Of a DNA stretch of 45,121 bases, positions 27,750-35,627 are shown one piece after another. The stretch spans positions 1 through 45,121 of the forward strand of contig JANXBK010000011.1 in NCBI GenBank assembly GCA_025057595.1. The letters are read 5' to 3'. The translations under genes and the position numbers were made by a program. How positions within the stretch are numbered: position 1 is the first letter of the stretch; the number at the start of each line of letters is the position of its first letter. The notes beneath the pieces were generated by a model. It ran no database searches. It saw only the letters and a list, made by a program, of their open reading frames with translations, and was not told the DNA's origin. This stretch comes from Thermodesulfovibrio sp. GTDB lineage: Bacteria; Nitrospirota; Thermodesulfovibrionia; Thermodesulfovibrionales; Thermodesulfovibrionaceae.

Positions 27750-28819
27750 ATAATCTTTTCCACAAAATCTCTAACTTTATTTATATCTGCTGGAAGAATA
27801 TGCGGTGGCTCTGTAACTTTAAAAACAATATCAGGATCCTTTAAACCATTTCCAGTTAAAGTACATACAACTGTAGCATCTTTTTTAAAATAACCCTGTT
27901 TGTAAAGCTTTATCACACCTGCTACTGATGCAGCTGATGCAGGCTCACAGAATATTCCTTCATAAGAGGCTATTATTTTGTAAGCATTAAGTATCTCTTC
28001 ATCTGTAACCATGTCTATTTTCCCGCCAGATTCATCTCTTGCCTGAACAGCGGTCTTCCAGCTTGCTGGATTTCCTATTCTTATTGCAGTTGCGACTGTT
28101 TCAGGCTTGTCTACCGGATGACCAAGAACTATCGGTGCTGCACCAGCTGCTTGAAATCCAAGCATCTTAGGCAAAGCTGAAATCTTTCCACTTGCTTTAT
28201 ATTCTTTATAGCCTTTCCAATAGGCTGATATGTTTCCAGCATTTCCCACAGGCAAAGCATGATACTCTGGAGCATCGCCAAGTTGATCACAGACTTCAAA
28301 GGCTGCAGACTTCTGTCCTTCAATTCTGTAAGGATTTATTGAATTAACAAGTGTTATAGGATACTCCTCTACTATAGATCTAACTATTTCTAAAGCTTGA
28401 TCAAAGTTCCCTTTAATTTGAATCACAACCGCACCATGAATTATTGCTTGAACAAGTTTACCTGTTGCTATCTTACCCTCAGGTATTATAACTATTGCTT
28501 TAATACCTGCTTTTGCTGCATAAGCTGAAGCTGAAGCAGATGTATTACCAGTAGAAGCACATATTATAGCACGTGAGCCCTCCTCCAAGGCTTTTGATAT
28601 AGCAAGAGTCATTCCTCTGTCTTTAAATGAGCCTGTGGGATTTGCTCCATCAAATTTTAAATAGAGCTCTAACCCTAATCCCAGCTTCTCAATGATATTG
28701 TTTGCTCTTACTAAAGGAGTATTTCCCTCTAAAAGAGTTATAATTGGTGTTTTTTCATTTACTGGGAAAAAATCAAAATACTCTTTTATTATTCCTTTCC
28801 AATTCGATTTTATACTCAT
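27746..28819 (-). CDS. thrC: Threonine synthase (short form)
   Basis: This fold-type II PLP enzyme of 357 residues converts O-phosphohomoserine to threonine. The PLP lysine lies in [14 protein letters not shown] near residue 65. [17 protein letters not shown] binds substrate, [14 protein letters not shown] binds the PLP phosphate, and [14 protein letters not shown] is near the C-terminus. Length matches the Bacillus/Thermus short type. It follows the NIL-domain gene closely and overlaps the ApgM-like gene. It is the more canonical of the two threonine synthase-like proteins here. Confidence 0.94.
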   Translation of the reverse strand: MSIKSNWKGIIKEYFDFFPVNEKTPIITLLEGNTPLVRANNIIEKLGLGLELYLKFDGANPTGSFKDRGMTLAISKALEEGSRAIICASTGNTSASASAYAAKAGIKAIVIIPEGKIATGKLVQAIIHGAVVIQIKGNFDQALEIVRSIVEEYPITLVNSINPYRIEGQKSAAFEVCDQLGDAPEYHALPVGNAGNISAYWKGYKEYKASGKISALPKMLGFQAAGAAPIVLGHPVDKPETVATAIRIGNPASWKTAVQARDESGGKIDMVTDEEILNAYKIIASYEGIFCEPASAASVAGVIKLYKQGYFKKDATVVCTLTGNGLKDPDIVFKVTEPPHILPADINKVRDFVEKII

Positions 28820-28821
28820 AG

Positions 28822-29070
28822 CTACTCAATAATATCTCCCTCTATTAGTTCAACAATAACTCCCTGTTGTCTTAATGAATTAATTCCCTCCTGAAGATTT
28901 TCTTCAAGACCTTCAAGCTCAAGAATCATCTCTCCATATGTATCTGTCACTCTTGCTCTTCTAATGTTTGGCATCACATCGTACTTTTTTGCCATTCTAA
29001 ATAAAACTGGCTCTTTTATTAACTCTTGTGGAAATGTAAGTCTAACTCTTAATTTCTTTACTTCACCCAT
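28822..29070 (-). CDS. Stand-alone NIL domain protein
   Basis: This 82-residue protein is a single ferredoxin-like alpha-beta domain of the NIL type: [20 protein letters not shown], then [20 protein letters not shown] and [17 protein letters not shown] domains occur at the C-terminus of the methionine importer ATPase MetN, where they bind methionine, and next to ferredoxin domains in proteins linked to homocysteine synthesis in methanogens. Here no partner domain is fused. A strong AAAGGAGGA lies 6 bases before the ATG. Position between the ThiS-like and thrC genes suggests a binding or regulatory part in sulfur amino-acid synthesis; that is inference. Confidence 0.88.
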   Translation of the reverse strand: MGEVKKLRVRLTFPQELIKEPVLFRMAKKYDVMPNIRRARVTDTYGEMILELEGLEENLQEGINSLRQQGVIVELIEGDIIE

Positions 29071-29083
29071 AAAAAATCCTCCT

Positions 29084-29362
29084 TTAAATCTTTCCTCCTG
29101 CGATTGCAGGAACTATAGAGAGTTCATCACCCTCTTTAACTAAAGTTTCCTCTCCATCAAGAAATCTTATGTCTTCTTCATTAACATAGATATTGATAAA
29201 TCTCCTTATTTTACCATCCTGGCATATTCTTTCAGCGAATCCAGGATATTTTTTGTCAAGCTCATTAATTATATCTATTACTCTACCTGGTTGAGCCTCA
29301 ACTGTATCTTTACCTTCTGTGATTTTTTGTAGTGGCGTTGGTATTAAAACCTTTACTGGCAT
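29084..29362 (-). CDS. MoaD/ThiS-family sulfur carrier-like protein with GGKI tail
   Basis: This 92-residue beta-grasp protein has VKVLIPTPLQKITEGKDTVE, then IDIINELDKKYPGF, then IYVNEEDIRFLDGEETLV and a C-terminal AIAGGKI. Sulfur carriers normally end exactly in Gly-Gly, which is adenylated and turned into a thiocarboxylate. Here two residues (Lys-Ile) follow, so the tail would need trimming, as known for carriers activated by JAMM-type peptidases. No such peptidase or E1-like ThiF is in the window. It lies between a threonine synthase-like gene and a NIL gene, pointing to sulfur insertion into an amino acid more than to molybdopterin. Confidence 0.9.
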   Translation of the reverse strand: MPVKVLIPTPLQKITEGKDTVEAQPGRVIDIINELDKKYPGFAERICQDGKIRRFINIYVNEEDIRFLDGEETLVKEGDELSIVPAIAGGKI

Positions 29363-29364
29363 TT

Positions 29365-30612
29365 TTACCTCCCCTCTTTCTTGTTTATTCTACTAAGGGT
29401 TTCTTCAAAAGAAGCAAGATTTGGCTTTATGTAGTATATTTCAGTAGTTCTTCCATTAAGTACCTCAGATGTTTTCAGTCCATTACCTGTGATACATAGC
29501 ACAGTTGAGTCTTTTTTATCAATTTTTCCTTCCTTTAAAAGTTTAATATAAGTTGCTAAAGTAACTCCACCTGCTGTCTCTGCAAATATACCTTCAGTTT
29601 TTGCAAGAATCTTTATAGCCTCGACAATCTCTTCATCTGAAACATCCTCCATAGCTCCTCCACTTTCTTTAACTGCCTGTAAAGCGTAGTATCCATCTGC
29701 AGGATTCCCAATTGCGAGAGATTTTGCGACAGTATTTGGTTTTACAGGTTTTATTACATCTGTCCCTTTCTTAAATGCAGTTGATATGGGACTGCAGCCT
29801 GTAGCTTGAGCCCCATAGATTTTTGTTTCCACTTCTTTAAGCATACCGATCTCTCTTAGCTCCTTTAAAGCTTTCCATATTTTAGTAAGAAGCGAGCCAC
29901 TTGCACAGGGAACAACTATGTTGTCTGGTGCTTCCCAACCAAGCTGCTCAACTATCTCAAATCCCATAGTTTTTGAACCTTCTGCGTAGAAGGGACGAAT
30001 ATTGATATTAACAAATGCCCATCTGTATTTATTAGCGATTTCGCTACAGAGTCTGTTAACATCGTCGTAGTTTCCATCAACAGCTATAAGATTCGGCTCA
30101 TATACAATTGAGGCAATGATCTTGCTTTGCTCAAGAGATGCTGGAATAAATATAAATCTTTTAAATCCCGCCTTTGCTCCATGAGCTGAAACAGCATGAG
30201 CAAGATTACCAGTTGAAGCACAAGCTGCTGTATCAAATCCAAACTCTTTCGCTTTAGTTAAAGCAACTGCAACTACTCTATCTTTAAAAGACAAAGTTGG
30301 ATGAGCAACAGTATCATCCTTAATATAAAGCTCTTTTACTCCTATATATCTTGCAAGATTTTCCGCTTTAACCAAAGGAGTAAAACCTGAGCTAAGCCCC
30401 ACCTGTGGCTCTCCATCTATAGGAAGTAACTCTTTATATCTCCATAAAGTTTTAGGTCTTCTTTCTATAACTCTTCGGGATAGTACTTTTTTAATTTTTT
30501 TGTAATCATATACTGCCTCTAATGGACCGAAACAAAACTCGCAAACATATATAGGCTCTATTGGATAATCTCTTCCACATTCTCTACATTTTAATCCTGT
30601 AACATATCCCAT
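29365..30612 (-). CDS. Threonine synthase-like PLP enzyme with N-terminal zinc ribbon
   Basis: This second fold-type II paralogue has 415 residues. It begins with a zinc ribbon (CRECGRDYPIEPIYVCEFC, residues 9-27), followed by a threonine synthase-like core: PTLSFKDRVVAVAL with the PLP lysine, STGNLAHAVSAHGAKAG, PCASGSLLTKIW and FAETAGGVTLATYIKL. Compared with the neighbour at 27746, the [10 protein letters not shown] motif has become PTLSFKDRVV, so substrate choice may differ. It could be a plain threonine synthase of the long type or a sulfhydrylase using a thiocarboxylate donor. GGAGGTG lies 4 bases before the ATG. First gene after a 66-base gap. Confidence 0.88.
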   Translation of the reverse strand: MGYVTGLKCRECGRDYPIEPIYVCEFCFGPLEAVYDYKKIKKVLSRRVIERRPKTLWRYKELLPIDGEPQVGLSSGFTPLVKAENLARYIGVKELYIKDDTVAHPTLSFKDRVVAVALTKAKEFGFDTAACASTGNLAHAVSAHGAKAGFKRFIFIPASLEQSKIIASIVYEPNLIAVDGNYDDVNRLCSEIANKYRWAFVNINIRPFYAEGSKTMGFEIVEQLGWEAPDNIVVPCASGSLLTKIWKALKELREIGMLKEVETKIYGAQATGCSPISTAFKKGTDVIKPVKPNTVAKSLAIGNPADGYYALQAVKESGGAMEDVSDEEIVEAIKILAKTEGIFAETAGGVTLATYIKLLKEGKIDKKDSTVLCITGNGLKTSEVLNGRTTEIYYIKPNLASFEETLSRINKKEGR

Positions 30613-30678
30613 CTTTCACCTCCAATTAAAGAGTTAATTTTTTATTTTAAATAAAATATTTAGTAATTTTAAAAATAT
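30613..30678. other. 66-base AT-rich gap before the threonine synthase-like operon
   Basis: The gap holds the GGAGGTG ribosome site at 30617-30623 and otherwise almost pure A/T sequence. I see no GC-rich hairpin and no convincing -35/-10 pair. The downstream genes may be read through from the Mla genes or use a weak promoter here. Confidence 0.4.
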
Positions 30679-31428
30679 TTATTCAGACTCAGTTACTTTA
30701 AAAAGTAACTCCTTTATGAACTCCTTTAATGCTGGTATTTTTGTCTTGATAAGCTCTTTTTTACTGCCGTCAAATATTAACTTTCCATCATGCAAAAAAA
30801 TAAATCTTTCACAAAGCTGCCACGCTACATAAACAATATGAGTTATTATAATAAATCCTATGCCTTCTTTATTAGCAAGCTCCTCAATCAGTGAGATAAT
30901 TCTTTGAGAGTTTATTGGATCAAGTCCAGCTGTTGGCTCATCATAAAGAAACATCTTAGTTTTACCTACAGAGAGAGCTCTTGCAATAGCAACTCTACGA
31001 TGCATTCCTCCACTTAACTCCTCTGGCATGAGATTCTCAGCATCAGCAACTCCTACTCTTTGAAGCAGTTGACTAACTTTTAAATAAATCTCTTCATCTG
31101 GAATTTTGTATAGCTCTCTCATAAAAAAGGCTACATTTTCTTTAACAGGTAAAGAGTCAAAAAGAGCACCCTCCTGAAATACAATGCTAAACTTTCTTCT
31201 TATTGGGATTAATTCTTCTTCACTAAGTTCTGTTATATCTACTTCATCAATAAAAATTCTGCCTTTATCCGGTTTTATTAATCCAAGAATTAATTTAAGT
31301 AAAGTTGTTTTACCTCCACCGCTTTCCCCAAGTATAGCAATTCTTTCATTGAAATCTGCTTTAAAACTAATACCTCTTAAAACTTCTCTTTCTCCATATG
31401 AAAACCATACATTATCAAAAACTATCAT
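30679..31428 (-). CDS. mlaF: Mla-type ABC transporter ATPase
   Basis: This 249-residue ATPase energises phospholipid transport between the membranes. Walker A is GESGGGKTTLL, the Q-loop QEGALF, signature ELSGGMHRRVAIARAL and Walker B KMFLYDEPTAGLDP, with the late histidine in IIITH. The GMHRRVAIAR variant is typical of MlaF/Ttg2A. It overlaps the permease by ATGA. The MCE-domain protein MlaD, which often follows MlaE, is not here. Confidence 0.93.
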   Translation of the reverse strand: MIVFDNVWFSYGEREVLRGISFKADFNERIAILGESGGGKTTLLKLILGLIKPDKGRIFIDEVDITELSEEELIPIRRKFSIVFQEGALFDSLPVKENVAFFMRELYKIPDEEIYLKVSQLLQRVGVADAENLMPEELSGGMHRRVAIARALSVGKTKMFLYDEPTAGLDPINSQRIISLIEELANKEGIGFIIITHIVYVAWQLCERFIFLHDGKLIFDGSKKELIKTKIPALKEFIKELLFKVTESE

Positions 31429-32201
31429 ACACTGAAACCTAAGATATAAAGTAGAATTCTTGTTAAAACAAAATCCATCGCAATAACTACAACAATTGAT
31501 GTAACAACTGCCTTTGTGGTAGAAACTCTCAGTCCTTTAGCTCCTCCGTAAGTTATAAATCCAAAATAACAACATATACATGATATAAAATAACCAAAGA
31601 TAAAGGGCTTTACTATTCCAGAGAATACATTTTGAAAAGTAAGCTCCTGAATAATACTTGACCAATAAAAGGAACCACTTTGGTGACTAACAAATACAGC
31701 AATATAGTAACCTCCTAAAAGACATACAAGATCACCAATTATTGTTAAACAAGGTAACATAAAAACTGATGCTAATACTCTTGGTATAACCACCTTCTTA
31801 ATTGGATCAATACCATAAACTCTTAAAGTATCAATCTGATGTCCAAGAATCATTGAACCAATCTCTGCAGTTTGTCCTGCTCCAACTCTACCTATGAAAA
31901 CAAGTGCTGTAACAAGTGGGCCTATCTCTCTTATTACTGCTATACCTACTATTTTACCTGTATAAATCTTAAGTCCTAAACCACTTAACTCTGCAGTTAA
32001 CTGAAGACTAAGAGCCATTCCAACAAAAAGACAAACGACAGATACAATAAAAACAGAGGAGGCACCAGCATACTCCATTTGCTCTAAAATGTCATCAAGA
32101 TATAGAGGTTTTCTGAATATTCTAAAGATTGAGTTAAAACATAAAATGTAAAAATCCTGTAAATAAGCAATAGCTAATTTTAATTTTTGCTCTATCTTCA
32201 T
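31425..32201 (-). CDS. mlaE: MlaE family lipid-transport permease
   Basis: This 258-residue membrane permease of the MlaE/YrbE family has about five hydrophobic segments and the signatures AGASSVFIVSVVCLFVGMALSLQ, IGPLVTALVFIGRVGAGQTAEIGSM and GYFISCICCYFGF. It pairs with MlaF to move phospholipids to or from the outer membrane. I prefer the ATG at 32201 to the TTG at 32255, because it gives the usual family length and avoids overlap with the radical SAM gene. No clear Shine-Dalgarno is seen. Confidence 0.9.
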   Translation of the reverse strand: MKIEQKLKLAIAYLQDFYILCFNSIFRIFRKPLYLDDILEQMEYAGASSVFIVSVVCLFVGMALSLQLTAELSGLGLKIYTGKIVGIAVIREIGPLVTALVFIGRVGAGQTAEIGSMILGHQIDTLRVYGIDPIKKVVIPRVLASVFMLPCLTIIGDLVCLLGGYYIAVFVSHQSGSFYWSSIIQELTFQNVFSGIVKPFIFGYFISCICCYFGFITYGGAKGLRVSTTKAVVTSIVVVIAMDFVLTRILLYILGFSV

Positions 32202-32223
32202 AATTTTAATGGATTGAATTAAA

Positions 32224-33291
32224 TTAAAATAACCATCTGTAGCCTTGAATATCAAGATTTGTAAGACCTAATTTTTTTGCCTTATTTACAACTTTTTCAT
32301 ATTCCTCTCTGGTTATCCTTCTTGATATTTCTGGATAATCAAGAGCTTTATAAAGAGGCGTATATTGAGACATAATATTAACATAAGTGTCTTTTGGTAA
32401 ATTATTTGCGATCCATTCTATAACCTTCTCAGAACCTGCAACATCATTGGGCATCACTAAATGGCGTATAATTAATCCTCTGTAAATAATCCCATCCTTT
32501 GAAGGCTTTGCCACTCCAACTTGACGATGCATCTCAAGAATTGCTTCTTTTGTAACTTCAGGATAACTGTCTGCTCCAGCAGAATATTTTGCTGCCATTT
32601 TGCTATCCCAGTATTTAAAATCAGGTAAGTAAATATCTACTACTCCATTAAGAATTTTTAGTATCTCAAGTCGCTCCCACCCTGAAGTATTATATACAAT
32701 TGGTAGTGTTAAGCCTTTCCCAGCTGCTATGTCCAAAGCTTTCAGAATATGAGGTGAGTAATGAGTTGGAGTTACAAGATTTATATTATGACAGCCAATT
32801 TCTTGAAGTTTAAGCATCATATTAGCTAAATCTTCAATACTTCTTTTAAAGCCTTTACCAAGATGACTAATCTCCCAGTTTTGACAGAAAACACAGCGAG
32901 TATTGCAGAAAGTAAAAAAGATTGTTCCTGAACCATATCTTCCCACCAAAGGCCTCTCTTCACCAAAATGAGGATGAAAAGAAGAGATAAAAAGTTGAGC
33001 ACCAGGTGCCTGACAAAATCCTTTTTCTCCCTGAAGACGATTGGCTCCACATCTTCTTGGACAAAGCTGACATTTTTCCATAATTCTCCATAACATATCA
33101 GCTCGTTGTTTGAGTTCACCAGATTTGTGAAGTTTCAGATAGGAAGGCTGAAAATCTATTTGAGCAGTTTTTTTAGCTATTGCTTGGGAAACAGGTGTAA
33201 AAATTGAAGATAGAAAAAAAGGAAGTATTATATTATTAAGTTTTTTTAAAAACTCTCTACGATTAAGTTTACTTAAAAAAAATCCTTCCAT
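32224..33291 (-). CDS. Radical SAM protein of the PflX/PFL-activase-like group with Tat-like signal
   Basis: This 355-residue radical SAM protein resembles the uncharacterised PflX (COG1313) group. A first cysteine set (CQLCPRRCGANR, then GEKGFC) precedes the SAM cluster motif CNTRCVFCQNWE near residue 133. The target is unknown. The N-terminus is unusual: NRREFLKK followed by about 18 hydrophobic residues and VSQAIA resembles a twin-arginine export signal, which is odd for a radical SAM enzyme that needs cytoplasmic SAM and electrons. A TATAAT box ends 5 bases before the ATG. Confidence 0.85.
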   Translation of the reverse strand: MEGFFLSKLNRREFLKKLNNIILPFFLSSIFTPVSQAIAKKTAQIDFQPSYLKLHKSGELKQRADMLWRIMEKCQLCPRRCGANRLQGEKGFCQAPGAQLFISSFHPHFGEERPLVGRYGSGTIFFTFCNTRCVFCQNWEISHLGKGFKRSIEDLANMMLKLQEIGCHNINLVTPTHYSPHILKALDIAAGKGLTLPIVYNTSGWERLEILKILNGVVDIYLPDFKYWDSKMAAKYSAGADSYPEVTKEAILEMHRQVGVAKPSKDGIIYRGLIIRHLVMPNDVAGSEKVIEWIANNLPKDTYVNIMSQYTPLYKALDYPEISRRITREEYEKVVNKAKKLGLTNLDIQGYRWLF

Positions 33292-33296
33292 CTTTT

Positions 33297-33302
33297 ATTA
33301 TA
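33297..33302 (-). promoter_or_regulatory. TATAAT 5 bases before the radical SAM gene ATG
   Basis: A perfect TATAAT on the minus strand, overlapping the stop of the upstream gene, ends 5 bases before the ATG at 33291. No Shine-Dalgarno is present, so a leaderless mRNA is predicted. Confidence 0.4.
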
Positions 33303-35604
33303 ATATCACATCAGCTTTACGTAATAGTCGTGAATTAATAATTAAAATAAGAAAACTCCATAGTTTAAGTAATACCACTACTTTAAAACTTCCAATAACT
33401 CCAAGAATTGGCAAAAGAATTACGCTACCAACTATACCACCAAACCATCCACCCAGAAGATCCAAACTATAAAGGAGTCCTGCGGATTTACTTAAATTTT
33501 TCTTGCTCTCTAATTCTATTTTTGTAGCAAGAGGGAATTGTAGCCCTGTTAAAAATCCTCCAACAAAAGATATGATTAGAAATGATACTTTTAAAATGGA
33601 GAAAAACTCTACTTTTTCTGAATAGGAATACAACACAACGAATATCAAGGGTAAAAGAGCAGAAAACAATATTACTGACAAATCAGTTTTCAGGAAAAAC
33701 TTTATACTATGCTTTATTCGTTTAAGACAGTAAGTCATTGTTAATGCACCTGCAGTTGCGCCTGCCATAAAGAATGTTACAATTAAACCAATCCATGAAA
33801 AAACATATCCATAAATCAATTGGAAAACAAATATAACGGAAATATCAAATAACATTCCAGCAAAACCTGTAGTAGCTATACAAAGAGGAATTCCAGAGCC
33901 GAATAAATCTCTTTTTTTACCTTTTAATAGAAGAAATGTGATAGAGAAAATTAAAAAAAGAATGAAAAAATGCCAAAAGGTTACTCTCTCTAATAATTTA
34001 AAAATGCCAACAAGATAAGGAGCAAAGAGAGTGTTCCAGTAAGAAATGCTGTAGAACAGCCCAATAGGTGCAAAATCAGTATTGATTCTTTGCGTAGTAT
34101 TTTCAAAAAATGTAGAAAGCCAATTTTGCCATCCTTGATGTAATTTCTTTTCTATATACCACGGAAGCAATATTTCAACACTAAGCTTTCTTTGTTTCAA
34201 TCTTTCTATAATTTCTTGAGTATCTATTAGAAAAATATCTTCAGACAAAGAAGAAACAAAAAGATTTATATCATCTCCTGGAAATACTCTTACATAGGGA
34301 AATACACTTTTTAGGGTATTAAAAATACAAGCATTAAGATTTCTCAGTTCATCGTTTATGTAAGATAAAGAGCCGGTCAAACCAATAACAACTATTCCGC
34401 TCTCATTTAGTCTCTTTTTTGCTAAAGTAAAAAACTCCTTTGTAAAAAATCTATTTATCTGTAAGTCCGACGGATTTGATAAACCTATGAAGATTAGATC
34501 ATATTTATTTTTTGTTGCTTTCATAAAAAGATGACCATCAATATGTTCAACTTTCACTCTTTTGTCATCCAACTCTTTTTTTGTTAGAGGAGTAGAGAAC
34601 TTTCTTATGAGTTTAATAATTAGAGGATCTAACTCAGTGTATTCAACTTCTTGAATTGAAGGATGTTTTAAAATAGCATCTATAACTCCTCCAGCACCTC
34701 CACTTATAACTAATACTTTCTTTGGCTCAGGATGAATAAGAAGTGGTAAATGAACAAACTCTTCTACATAAGCGATATCAGGTATGGGAGTAATTAGGTT
34801 TAAAATACCATCTACAAAGAAAATATACTGTCCTTCTCTTTCAATAATACAGATATTTCCATATAAAGAGTTTTGATAATGAGCTACCCTATGTGCTCTC
34901 CATTGATTTTTAATTGAAAGAGTATGAATTTTATCAGCTTCGTCAGTAAAAAGAAGATAACCACAGCCAATGATAGCTAAAACTGATACAGCTACAATAA
35001 CTTTTGTTAATAATACCGTTCTGTAATATAAAAGTATAATAAGAATTACCAGCAAATTTATAAATGCTAATCCAATCACTATTTGAAAAGAGTGAAAATA
35101 GGGTATTAAAAGATATGTCCAGATAATTCCTCCAAAAATTATTCCAACAGTCTCATAGGCATATACTTTACCGGCAGATGTTTCTTCATCAGACAGTAAA
35201 GAATAAATTTTGCATATAAATGGAAATAATGCACCATGAGCTACACTTACTGGTAAAAGTATGAAAAAAGAGGAATAAAACATAGTAAAAAATCCAAGAC
35301 TTTCACCAATAGAAACACCAAGAATCACTTTAAGAACTCTCGTTAGATAAATTGCTACTGGAAGGGATAGAGAGAAAAATATAGTAATAGCTGCAAATAA
35401 CTCCACTCTATTTTTAGATAGTTCGACTCTTTTAGAGGATAAAAAACAACCAAATGCTTCAAGAATAAGCCAGTTAGCAATAATAATACCGATAGACAGT
35501 TCATTACCAGCAAAAACGATAAGTAGCTCTCTTAAAAGAACCATCTGAGCAACAATACTACTAAAACCCATTGTAATCACAGCTATTTTAAGTAAGGTTT
35601 TCAT
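33298..35604 (-). CDS. Membrane-fused spermidine synthase-like protein
   Basis: This 768-residue protein has hydrophobic segments on both sides (about 1-210 and 530-765) around a soluble SAM-methyltransferase-like domain (about 250-490). The soluble part resembles polyamine aminopropyltransferases: VLVISGGAGGVIDAILKHP, then VEYTELDPLII, then NPSDLQINRFFTKEFF. True spermidine synthases have GGGDGG and a catalytic Asp in the VDSTDP region; here these are SGGAGG and GLSNP. It is therefore probably not a working spermidine synthase. It belongs to the fused MFS/spermidine synthase family of unknown function. Confidence 0.85.
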   Translation of the reverse strand: MKTLLKIAVITMGFSSIVAQMVLLRELLIVFAGNELSIGIIIANWLILEAFGCFLSSKRVELSKNRVELFAAITIFFSLSLPVAIYLTRVLKVILGVSIGESLGFFTMFYSSFFILLPVSVAHGALFPFICKIYSLLSDEETSAGKVYAYETVGIIFGGIIWTYLLIPYFHSFQIVIGLAFINLLVILIILLYYRTVLLTKVIVAVSVLAIIGCGYLLFTDEADKIHTLSIKNQWRAHRVAHYQNSLYGNICIIEREGQYIFFVDGILNLITPIPDIAYVEEFVHLPLLIHPEPKKVLVISGGAGGVIDAILKHPSIQEVEYTELDPLIIKLIRKFSTPLTKKELDDKRVKVEHIDGHLFMKATKNKYDLIFIGLSNPSDLQINRFFTKEFFTLAKKRLNESGIVVIGLTGSLSYINDELRNLNACIFNTLKSVFPYVRVFPGDDINLFVSSLSEDIFLIDTQEIIERLKQRKLSVEILLPWYIEKKLHQGWQNWLSTFFENTTQRINTDFAPIGLFYSISYWNTLFAPYLVGIFKLLERVTFWHFFILFLIFSITFLLLKGKKRDLFGSGIPLCIATTGFAGMLFDISVIFVFQLIYGYVFSWIGLIVTFFMAGATAGALTMTYCLKRIKHSIKFFLKTDLSVILFSALLPLIFVVLYSYSEKVEFFSILKVSFLIISFVGGFLTGLQFPLATKIELESKKNLSKSAGLLYSLDLLGGWFGGIVGSVILLPILGVIGSFKVVVLLKLWSFLILIINSRLLRKADVIL

Positions 35605-35627
35605 TGGCTTTCTTGACTGGAATAACT

